This document shows, one piece after another, positions 1 to 5,338 of a DNA stretch of 5,338 nucleotides (its first letter is position 1; each line of letters begins with the position of its first letter). The notes below the pieces were generated by a model that saw only the letters and a program-made list of their open reading frames with translations, was not told where the DNA came from and did no database searches. The position numbers and the translations under genes were made by a program. The stretch comes from Methylococcaceae bacterium (GTDB lineage: Bacteria > Pseudomonadota > Gammaproteobacteria > Methylococcales > UBA1147), in assembly GCA_022616595.1 (NCBI GenBank), contig JAKEEL010000124.1, positions 1 through 5,338 of the forward strand, written 5' to 3'.

Positions 1-1
1 G

Positions 2-532
2 ACTCCGTCCTACGGCGGCGTGAGTCACGAGCGACTGGAAAGGGGCGCCAATCTGCACTGGCCGGTGCCGTCGCTTGAACATGCCGGGACGCCGATCCTT
101 CATATCGGGAAGTTTACGCGCGGCAGGGGCGTATTTCATGCCTGCGAACATCTTCCGGCCCGAGAACTGCCGGATGCCGAGTATCCGTTCTATTTGACGA
201 CCGGACGGGTGCTCTATCATTGGCATGGTGGAGAAATGACCCGGCGTGTCGGGGCTTTGCTGTCCGTTTGTCCGGAAAGTCTGGTCGAAATCAGTGCCCG
301 GGATGCGGACGCGATCGGCCTGAACGGGCATGAAAGGGTGAAACTATCATCCAGACGAGGCGAAATGGTCGCCCGCGTGATCGTTACGGAACGGGTCGCA
401 CCCGGGCTCGTGTTCGGAAATTTTCATTTTCCGGACGTGCAGAATGTGAATAATCTCACGATTGCCGCCTTGGATCCGGTCGCGAAAATCCCGGAATACA
501 AAGTTTGCGCGGTAAGAATCGAGGTCGCGTGA
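2..532 (+). CDS. fdhA: Formate dehydrogenase alpha subunit, C-terminal part (cut by the left edge)
   Basis: This is the last 176 residues of a molybdopterin oxidoreductase; the frame is open to the left edge, so the GTG at 20 is internal rather than a start. The family oxidises formate to CO2 at a bis-molybdopterin-guanine-dinucleotide Mo or W centre, passing electrons through Fe-S clusters to NAD+ or another acceptor. The fragment opens with TPSYGGVSHERLERG, then GTPILH and FTRGRGVF, the usual lead-in to the C-terminal dinucleotide-binding domain. That domain follows: YPFYLTTGRVLYHWH, MTRR, SSRRGEMVARV, NNLTIAALDP, and the diagnostic closing motif KIPEYKVCAVRIE. The HWH/MTRR form resembles soluble NAD-linked enzymes more than E. 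coli FdhF, but the Fe-S and Cys/Sec regions are outside the window, so subtype and symbol (fdhA, fdsA or fdhF) stay open. Stop is TGA at 530-532. The next gene converges on it. Confidence 0.9.
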   Translation, partial: TPSYGGVSHERLERGANLHWPVPSLEHAGTPILHIGKFTRGRGVFHACEHLPARELPDAEYPFYLTTGRVLYHWHGGEMTRRVGALLSVCPESLVEISARDADAIGLNGHERVKLSSRRGEMVARVIVTERVAPGLVFGNFHFPDVQNVNNLTIAALDPVAKIPEYKVCAVRIEVA

Positions 533-619
533 ATAGAATCCCACGGCGCGCCACGGTCTTGACCACTGCGACCGGCAAGGTGAACCCTGGATTTCTCGAA
601 ATTCGAATTCAAGTCCTAT
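533..619. other. Convergent intergenic gap, no clear terminator
   Basis: Eighty-seven bases separate the stop codons of the formate dehydrogenase gene (+) and the PAS-PP2C gene (-). Visible structure is slight: an 8-base palindrome GGCGCGCC at 545-552, a short inverted pair CGGTC/GACCG around 554-574, and a 10-base palindrome AATTCGAATT at 600-609. None is followed by a T tract on either strand, so no Rho-independent terminator can be called. Confidence 0.5.
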
Positions 620-2149
620 TCAGTCCAAAACTTCATCGGTCACATTGAGAACCACCATCGTGAGGTCGTCGGTGAAGGTGTCGGTTTTCCGGAAGGATTT
701 CAATTCGGCGACGCAGACGTCCATCAATTGATCGGCCGAAAGGTGCGAGTGATCGCTGAGGAGCCGGCATAGCCGACCGGTGCCGAAAAATTCACCGTCC
801 GGTCCCTGGGCTTCGGTGAGACCGTCGGTATAGAGGAAAACCAGATCGCCCGGTTCGAGCGTTTGTTCTTTCTGATCGAAACAAACCACATCCTTGACCC
901 CGAGCACCAGCCCCTCGGCATCCATCGTTTGGCAGCTATCCGAGCCGCGCCGCATCAATAACGGGGGGTTGTGGCCCGCGTTCGAATAGCGGATCTTACG
1001 CGTCGCACAGTTGTATTGGAGATAGAACATGGTGATGAAATGGTCCGACTGACTCAGGTCGTGGTACAGAAAGCGGTTCATCAAGAACAGCGTTTCGCCG
1101 GGTTCCGAGATCATCTGAGTCTGGGTGCGCAACGCGCTGCGCGTTTCGACCATGAACAGGGCCGGGCCGACCGCGTGACCCGATACATCGGCGATCACCA
1201 CGTCGACCGTGCCATTGTCGCGGCAGAAATAATCGAAATAATCCCCGCCGACCTGATCCGCCGGGAGGCAATAGCCCTCGACCCGCACCCCGGGAACGAT
1301 CAAGGGTCCGGAAGGCAGCAGCGATTCCTGGATTCTCCGGGCGATCTTCATCTCATGGTGGGCGACCGCGAGTTTCACGTGGGCTTTGCGGATTTCTTCC
1401 TCGACCCGGCGTCTCTCGGTAATATCGCGATCGACGCCGCGCCATTTGATCAGGACACCGTTCCGGTCCAGAATCGGCACGCCGGTCGATTCGGTGCTGA
1501 TCACATGGCCGTCCCGGTGGCGATACTGGTTCAGCAGATTGAAAAACCGTCCGATTTTCTTTCTTTCGATCTCCACGCTGAATTTGAGGCGCGAAGACTC
1601 GGTAAACAACTCGGAGTAATTTTTGCCGATCACTTCTTCGGGTGAATAGCCGAGAATATTGGTCACGGCCGCGCTGCTGTAAATGTACTGCCCGGAGGGG
1701 TCCTGCTCCCAAAGCCATTCTCCGGTCATGTCGGCCATTTGACGGAAGCGTTCCTCGCTTTCCATCAGAGCCCGTTCGAAAGACTCGGTTTGTGCCGTAT
1801 CCCGTGCGATGCAAACAATCTCCTGATTGACCGAATTGCCGTGATAGATGGGCGAAATCGAAAGGTGCACCGGAAACTTCTCGCCCTGCCGGGTTTTCAG
1901 ATTGATGTCCAGTCCGCCGATGACCCGGTGAGTCAGTACTTTTTCGACGATGGCCCGATGGAATTTGCGCGTATCCCCGGCGCTGAAGAACAGGGTTTTG
2001 ACGGACTTTCCGGTGATTTCATCCGTCGTATAACCCAGCAGTTGATTAAACGCCGGATTCACACCGGTGATCACCGGGCTCGACTGGATGCCGAGCCGGA
2101 CATTTTCTACGACAATTTGGAAAATCAGAAAAAAGTCAACCATCTCCAT
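620..2149 (-). CDS. PAS-PAS-PP2C (SpoIIE/RsbU-type) sensor serine phosphatase
   Basis: This 509-residue soluble protein has three parts. PAS 1 (about 8-120) contains VNPAFNQLLGYTTDEITGKS and ends in a PAC-like IVCIARDTAQTESFERAL. PAS 2 (about 132-250) contains GEWLWEQDPSGQYIYSS, ILGYSPEEVIGK and WRGVDRDITERRR. A charged helical linker (about 245-280) leads to a PP2C domain (about 285-505). The four acidic metal-binding positions expected of SpoIIE-type phosphatases appear present: D303 in GGDYFD, D321 in ADVSGH, D442 in YTDGLTEA and D494/D495 in TDDLTMVV. Family members dephosphorylate phosphoserine/threonine, typically on STAS anti-anti-sigma proteins, with PAS domains sensing a ligand, redox state or light. 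No transmembrane segment or signal peptide is seen, so it should be cytoplasmic. An in-frame TGA directly precedes the ATG at 2149, ruling out extension; the ATG at 2143 (507 residues) is a rival start. No STAS or anti-sigma partner is adjacent, so the target is unknown. Confidence 0.92.
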   Translation of the reverse strand: MEMVDFFLIFQIVVENVRLGIQSSPVITGVNPAFNQLLGYTTDEITGKSVKTLFFSAGDTRKFHRAIVEKVLTHRVIGGLDINLKTRQGEKFPVHLSISPIYHGNSVNQEIVCIARDTAQTESFERALMESEERFRQMADMTGEWLWEQDPSGQYIYSSAAVTNILGYSPEEVIGKNYSELFTESSRLKFSVEIERKKIGRFFNLLNQYRHRDGHVISTESTGVPILDRNGVLIKWRGVDRDITERRRVEEEIRKAHVKLAVAHHEMKIARRIQESLLPSGPLIVPGVRVEGYCLPADQVGGDYFDYFCRDNGTVDVVIADVSGHAVGPALFMVETRSALRTQTQMISEPGETLFLMNRFLYHDLSQSDHFITMFYLQYNCATRKIRYSNAGHNPPLLMRRGSDSCQTMDAEGLVLGVKDVVCFDQKEQTLEPGDLVFLYTDGLTEAQGPDGEFFGTGRLCRLLSDHSHLSADQLMDVCVAELKSFRKTDTFTDDLTMVVLNVTDEVLD

Positions 2150-2154
2150 TCACC
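2150..2154 (-). promoter_or_regulatory. Possible Shine-Dalgarno GGTGA deciding the PAS-PP2C start
   Basis: On the minus strand GGTGA, which matches the 3' half of the consensus AGGAGGTGA, lies immediately before the ATG at 2149 and six bases before the ATG at 2143. Its last three bases are also the in-frame stop TGA. The distance suits the second ATG better, giving a protein starting MVDFF. A GGAG also abuts that second ATG but is too close to act. The longer start is kept by convention only. Confidence 0.35.
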
Positions 2155-2249
2155 GCGCCGGTCGGACCCTGTTCTCGACTTGTTTTCCGAACCCGACCGG
2201 GACCAAATCAACTGGGTTTTTTTGCCATGACATAAAAGTATTCTTAAGT

Positions 2250-2325
2250 CCGCAGGGTGCGCCGCGCGCACGCGAAACAGCGTGGGCAGATCGAATGTTC
2301 TGCGTGCGCATGGCGCACCCTACGG
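2250..2325. repeat. REP/BIME-like element: two inverted imperfect palindromes
   Basis: Two 24-base arms, 2250-2273 and 2302-2325, are inverted copies of each other at 21 of 24 positions, separated by 28 bases. Each arm also contains its own hairpin: GTGCGC-CGC-GCGCAC at 2257-2271 and GTGCGC-ATG-GCGCAC at 2304-2318, each a 6-bp stem with a 3-base loop. Paired palindromes in opposite orientation are the layout of bacterial REP doublets (BIMEs), non-autonomous repeats spread by RAYT (TnpA_REP) transposases. The core GTAGGGTGCGC type is one I associate with intergenic regions of many gammaproteobacteria. No RAYT gene or clear target duplication is visible. Looser symmetry may extend the element outwards to about 2244 and 2333. 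Transcribed in either direction, it would fold into two small hairpins or one long one. Confidence 0.78.
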
Positions 2326-2371
2326 CCGCTAAATCGTTATAAAAATAGTAGTAAAAGACCGGCCGGCTTGC

Positions 2372-2399
2372 ATTAAATTTCCGCCAAGTTTTTTCACAA
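2372..2399 (-). promoter_or_regulatory. Candidate sigma70-like promoter for the PAS-PP2C gene
   Basis: Read on the minus strand, a -35-like TTGTGA (2399-2394) and a -10-like TTTAAT (2377-2372) are separated by 16 bases. They match TTGACA at four of six and TATAAT at five of six positions. A transcript from here would cross the REP-like doublet and have a leader of more than 200 bases before the PAS-PP2C start. Such matches arise by chance in AT-rich spacers, so this is only a candidate. Confidence 0.25.
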
Positions 2400-2423
2400 T
2401 TCGCACGCTAAAGCGGTTAGAAT
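2393..2423 (+). promoter_or_regulatory. Candidate sigma70-like promoter for sucA
   Basis: A -10-like TAGAAT at 2418-2423 (five of six matches to consensus) lies 19 bases after a -35-like TTCACA at 2393-2398 (five of six). The 19-base spacing is longer than the preferred 17, so the promoter would be weak or need an activator. It would start transcription about 40 bases before the sucA ATG. The -35 overlaps the candidate minus-strand -35. Confidence 0.3.
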
Positions 2424-2459
2424 CAACCCGTTCCAAACCCCTCCGAGCCGTACACACCC

Positions 2460-2463
2460 AGGG
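2460..2463 (+). promoter_or_regulatory. Ribosome binding site of sucA
   Basis: AGGG ends eight bases before the ATG at 2472. It is a partial Shine-Dalgarno match at a workable distance, and it supports this start, which also gives the N-terminus expected of the family. Confidence 0.5.
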
Positions 2464-2471
2464 TTATCGCC

Positions 2472-5294
2472 ATGAATGATCTACTGCAGCACTTCCGTGA
2501 ATCTTCCGCTTACTATGGCGCAAATGCCAGCTTTATTGAAGACCTTTATGAACAGTTTCTCAGGGAACCCGATTCGGTCGGCGAAACCTGGCGGGAACGC
2601 TTCAGAAACCTGCAAAATCAGTACGGCATTCAAATGGACATCCCGCATTCGCCGATTCGCAACCGTTTTGCCAGGTTGGCCGAGATTCCGCCGGCCGCCG
2701 GTGGCCGTATCCGGGCTGTCGAGACCGAAATTCCTCTGCTGAAACAGTCGTCGGTCACGCGCCTGATTCACCATTACCGGCTCAGCGGACACCTGCAAGC
2801 CAATTGCGATCCGCTCGGTCTGAATCCGCGCGCCGCTGTACCGGATCTGGATCCTACCTATTACGGGCTGAGCGACCTGGACATGAATACGGTCTTTGAT
2901 ACGGGTACCCTTTATGGCGACGAGAAACTTCCTTTGCAGCAGATCCTCTCTCGGTTGAAGGAGACCTACTGCGGAAATATTGGTTCCGAATACGCCCATA
3001 TCGTGGACATCGGGATCAATTCATGGATCGCCTACCGGCTCGAAAGCAGTCGCGGAAAAATCAACCTGTCTCCTGAAAGGAAGAAAAAGATTCTCAGGCT
3101 TCTGACGGCCGCGGAAGGCATCGAAAAATATCTGCATCGAAAATATGTCGGCCAGAAACGCTTTTCGCTCGAAGGAAGCGAATCCTTGATTCCGTTGCTC
3201 GATGAACTGATTCAGACCGCGGGCAGCTATGGTTCGAAGGAAGTCGTGATCGGCATGGCCCACAGGGGCCGCCTGAATGTTCTGGTCAACGTGCTCGGTA
3301 AAAGCCCGAGCATCCTGTTCGACGAATTTGAAGGCAGCTATTCGACCCTGAAACAGGCCAAGGCCGGGGACGTCAAATACCACATGGGTTTTTCGTCGGA
3401 TATCGATACCCCGGGCGGACCGGTTCATCTGGCTCTGGCTTTCAATCCCTCGCATCTGGAGATCATCAATCCGGTGGTCGAAGGTTCGGTGCGCGCCAGA
3501 CAGGATCGCCGCGGCAAGTCGGGCACCCTGGAAGTGCTGCCGATCTTGATTCACGGCGACGCAGCCTTCGCCGGGCAGGGGGTGGTCATGGAAACTTTGA
3601 ATCTCGCGGAAACCCCGGCTTATTCGACCGGCGGTACGGTTCATATCGTGATCAACAACCAGATCGGATTCACAACCAGCAACTCTTTCGATGCCCGGTC
3701 GACTCTATACTGCACGGACGTGGCCAATATGGTCCAGGCGCCGGTCTTCCATGTGAACGGCGACGATCCCGAGTCAGTGCTGTTCGTCACGCGGCTGGCT
3801 TTGGACTATCGCACCGAATTTCAAAAAGACGTGGTGATCGATCTGGTTTGTTATCGGCGCCACGGGCATAACGAAGCCGACGAACCCGCGGTGACCCAGC
3901 CGATCATGTACCAAAAGATCCGAAATCACCCGACAACCCTGAAAATCTATGCCGATCGGTTGATCCGGGAAAATATTCTGAGCGAAGAAGAAGCCCGGAA
4001 ATTCGGAGAGGATTACATCCTGGCCTTGGAGCAAGGCGAAAAAGTCGGCTATCCGATATTGGAGCAGGTGGTCAACCCTTATAGCGTGAAATGGAACCAA
4101 TATTTCGGAAGCAGCTGGACGACTTCCTGCAACACGACATTACCGCTGGACCAGTTGCGGGCGCTGACCGACAAGCTGACCCAGCAACCTCCCGGCTTCG
4201 AATTGCATCCGCGGGTTGAAAAGATACAGGAAAGCCGGAAGAAAATGGCCGCGGGGGCGTTGCCGATCGACTGGGGCTTCGCCGAAATATTGGCCTATGC
4301 ATCATTGCTGACCCAGGGCCGCAATGTTCGCTTGACCGGTCAGGATGTCAGCCGAGGGACATTCTTCCATCGCCATGCCATGCTGCATAACCAGATCAAC
4401 GGGGAAACCTATGTCCCGCTCAATCATCTGAGCGACCACCAGGCGACCTTCTACATCTACAATTCCCTGCTGTCGGAAGAAGGCGTGCTGGGTTTCGAAT
4501 ACGGCTACAGCACCGCGGAACCGGATTCGCTGGTCCTCTGGGAGGCGCAGTTCGGCGATTTCGCGAATGGCGCGCAAGTCGTAATCGATCAGTTCATCAG
4601 TTCCGGGGAAAGTAAATGGGGGCGTTTGTGCGGGCTGACCATGCTGCTGCCGCACGGTTATGAAGGGCAGGGGGCGGAGCATTCCTCGGCGCGGCTGGAA
4701 CGTTTTCTTCAACTGTGCGCGGAACACAACCTGCAGATTTGCGTGCCGACCACGCCGGCTCAGATTTTCCATCTGCTGCGCCGCCAAGTCCTGCGTCCAT
4801 ACCGGAAACCCTTGATCGTGATGAGTCCCAAAAGCCTGTTGCGTCATAAACTGGCGGTTTCGAACCTGGAACAGATCACCGGCGGCCAGTTTCATCCCTT
4901 GATCCCCGAAATCGACGCGATCGGCCGCAAAAAAGTGACCCGTGTCCTGTTGTGCTCCGGAAAGGTTTACTTCGATTTGCTCGAGGCCCGCCGGGCAAAA
5001 GAAATCGATCACATCTCCATCCTGCGCGTCGAACAGCTCTATCCCTTTCCACTGAAACAATTGACGAACGAACTGGCCGCTTACCCGAAAATCCAAGAGC
5101 TGATCTGGTGTCAGGAGGAACCGCAGAATCAGGGTGCCTGGTATCAGATCAAACACCGCTTTCTGAAACTGGTGGGCAACGAAATCAAGCTCGATTATGT
5201 CGGCCGTCCGATGTCGGCTTCACCGGCCGAAGGAAGTTTCAAGCGGCATATCGAAGGGCAGAAAAAGTTGGTCGAAAACGCGCTTGGAGCATAA
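2472..5294 (+). CDS. sucA: 2-oxoglutarate dehydrogenase E1 component (SucA)
   Basis: This complete 940-residue protein is about the length of E. coli SucA (933). It is the ThDP-dependent decarboxylase of the cytoplasmic 2-oxoglutarate dehydrogenase complex, which decarboxylates 2-oxoglutarate and passes the succinyl group to lipoyl-E2 (SucB). The N-terminal E2-contact segment (about 10-48) has YGANASFIEDLYEQFLREPDSV. The dehydrogenase domain (about 190-505) has GMAHRGRLNVLVNVLGK (261-277; H264 corresponds to E. coli His260), FNPSHLE (324-330), the ThDP/Mg motif GDAAFAGQG (362-370) paired with NN (395-396), and RRHGHNEADEP (462-472). The transketolase-like pyrimidine domain (about 598-793) has GQDVSRGTFFHRHA (623-636), FEYGYSTAEP (675-684) and GQGAEHSSAR (732-741). 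The C-terminal domain (about 797-938) has VLLCSGKVYFDLLEARR and CQEEPQNQGAWY. All catalytic motifs are intact. It lies upstream of a probable sucB; no sdh or citrate synthase gene precedes it, unlike E. coli. Confidence 0.98.
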   Translation: MNDLLQHFRESSAYYGANASFIEDLYEQFLREPDSVGETWRERFRNLQNQYGIQMDIPHSPIRNRFARLAEIPPAAGGRIRAVETEIPLLKQSSVTRLIHHYRLSGHLQANCDPLGLNPRAAVPDLDPTYYGLSDLDMNTVFDTGTLYGDEKLPLQQILSRLKETYCGNIGSEYAHIVDIGINSWIAYRLESSRGKINLSPERKKKILRLLTAAEGIEKYLHRKYVGQKRFSLEGSESLIPLLDELIQTAGSYGSKEVVIGMAHRGRLNVLVNVLGKSPSILFDEFEGSYSTLKQAKAGDVKYHMGFSSDIDTPGGPVHLALAFNPSHLEIINPVVEGSVRARQDRRGKSGTLEVLPILIHGDAAFAGQGVVMETLNLAETPAYSTGGTVHIVINNQIGFTTSNSFDARSTLYCTDVANMVQAPVFHVNGDDPESVLFVTRLALDYRTEFQKDVVIDLVCYRRHGHNEADEPAVTQPIMYQKIRNHPTTLKIYADRLIRENILSEEEARKFGEDYILALEQGEKVGYPILEQVVNPYSVKWNQYFGSSWTTSCNTTLPLDQLRALTDKLTQQPPGFELHPRVEKIQESRKKMAAGALPIDWGFAEILAYASLLTQGRNVRLTGQDVSRGTFFHRHAMLHNQINGETYVPLNHLSDHQATFYIYNSLLSEEGVLGFEYGYSTAEPDSLVLWEAQFGDFANGAQVVIDQFISSGESKWGRLCGLTMLLPHGYEGQGAEHSSARLERFLQLCAEHNLQICVPTTPAQIFHLLRRQVLRPYRKPLIVMSPKSLLRHKLAVSNLEQITGGQFHPLIPEIDAIGRKKVTRVLLCSGKVYFDLLEARRAKEIDHISILRVEQLYPFPLKQLTNELAAYPKIQELIWCQEEPQNQGAWYQIKHRFLKLVGNEIKLDYVGRPMSASPAEGSFKRHIEGQKKLVENALGA

Positions 5295-5332
5295 GTCCTA
5301 ACCGTCCTGGAAAGCGGTCGCCACCCCGGAAA

Positions 5333-5338
5333 ATGAAA
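5333..5338 (+). CDS. sucB: Probable start of sucB (E2 component), cut by the right edge
   Basis: An ATG at 5333, 38 bases after the sucA stop, begins a frame reading Met-Lys before the window ends. Many SucB proteins begin M-K/T-I-E/D, and sucB normally follows sucA in one operon, so this is the expected dihydrolipoyl succinyltransferase. GGA at 5328-5330 could be a Shine-Dalgarno but sits only two bases from the ATG, closer than usual, so the true start might lie further on. The call rests on context; two codons identify nothing by themselves. Confidence 0.4.

Larger units (their letters stand above)
2150..2471. other. Divergent intergenic region between PAS-PP2C gene and sucA
   Basis: This 322-base stretch carries the 5' regions of two divergently transcribed genes and no convincing protein gene. 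From left to right it holds: a short minus-strand reading frame (2150-2233) with no ribosome binding site; a T7 run at 2217-2223 on the plus strand; a REP-like double palindrome (2250-2325); an AT-rich stretch 2331-2355; an 8-base palindrome CCGGCCGG at 2359-2366; candidate divergent promoter elements (2372-2423); and the sucA leader. A weak direct similarity exists between CGCTAAATCG near 2328 and CGCTAAAGCG near 2407. I see no riboswitch or tRNA-like fold. Confidence 0.7.

Noticed and set aside
20..22. GTG at 20 as the start of a separate 170-residue protein
   Set aside because: The frame is open to the window edge and the codons before it encode TPSYGG, part of the conserved formate dehydrogenase motif, so this GTG codes an internal valine.
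971..1645. A 224-codon plus-strand open frame inside the PAS-PP2C gene
   Set aside because: It is antisense to PAS 2 and the phosphatase core, whose motifs are intact on the minus strand. Its translation has no recognisable domain and is rich in composition typical of antisense shadows.
2189..2223. Possible plus-strand intrinsic terminator ending in the T7 run
   Set aside because: The stem before the T tract is only a few base pairs, and no plus-strand gene ends nearby (the last one stops at 532).
2250..2325. CRISPR repeat, attachment site or miniature transposon with target duplication
   Set aside because: There are only two inverted arms rather than direct repeats with spacers, no nearby integrase or tRNA, and no clear flanking duplication. 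A REP-like doublet explains it better.
1739..2342. Plus-strand open frames running out of the PAS-PP2C gene into the spacer
   Set aside because: They are mostly antisense to PAS 1, have no ribosome binding site, and one runs through the REP-like palindrome, which is not expected of a real gene.
4302..5156. A 284-codon minus-strand open frame inside sucA
   Set aside because: It lies opposite the highly conserved C-terminal half of SucA, has no recognisable motif, and follows from codon bias in the sense gene.

Overview
The window looks like a chromosomal segment of a gammaproteobacterium with mid-range GC (roughly mid-50s per cent by eye). The 2-oxoglutarate dehydrogenase E1 reads like the gammaproteobacterial form. 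The intergenic GTAGGGTGCGC-type palindrome belongs to a repeat style common in gammaproteobacterial genomes, including methanotrophs and sulfur oxidisers. A methylotrophic or methanotrophic host would fit a formate dehydrogenase close to central carbon metabolism. That is a guess; nothing here fixes the genus.

Layout. Bases 2-532 (+) are the 3' end of a molybdenum/tungsten formate dehydrogenase alpha subunit, cut by the left edge. An 87-base convergent gap (533-619) has no convincing terminator. Bases 620-2149 (-) encode a soluble sensor phosphatase with two PAS domains and a SpoIIE/RsbU-type PP2C domain. A 322-base divergent spacer (2150-2471) follows. It holds a REP-like double palindrome (2250-2325) and weak sigma70-like promoter candidates. 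Bases 2472-5294 (+) are a complete sucA. The window ends in what is probably the first two codons of sucB (5333-5338).

How they relate. SucA and the presumed SucB belong to one complex that converts 2-oxoglutarate to succinyl-CoA and feeds NADH production. Formate dehydrogenase also supplies reducing equivalents, but its gene points towards the PAS-PP2C gene and is a separate transcription unit. The PAS-PP2C protein is a signalling enzyme with no partner (STAS protein, anti-sigma kinase) visible here, so its target is unknown. All three complete or near-complete genes have intact catalytic motifs. I saw no tRNA, rRNA, CRISPR array, transposase or phage gene.

No undescribed multi-gene system is evident. 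The points most worth a second look are the REP-like doublet in the divergent spacer, the possible overlapping divergent promoters, the uncertain start of the PAS-PP2C gene, and the orphan status of that phosphatase.
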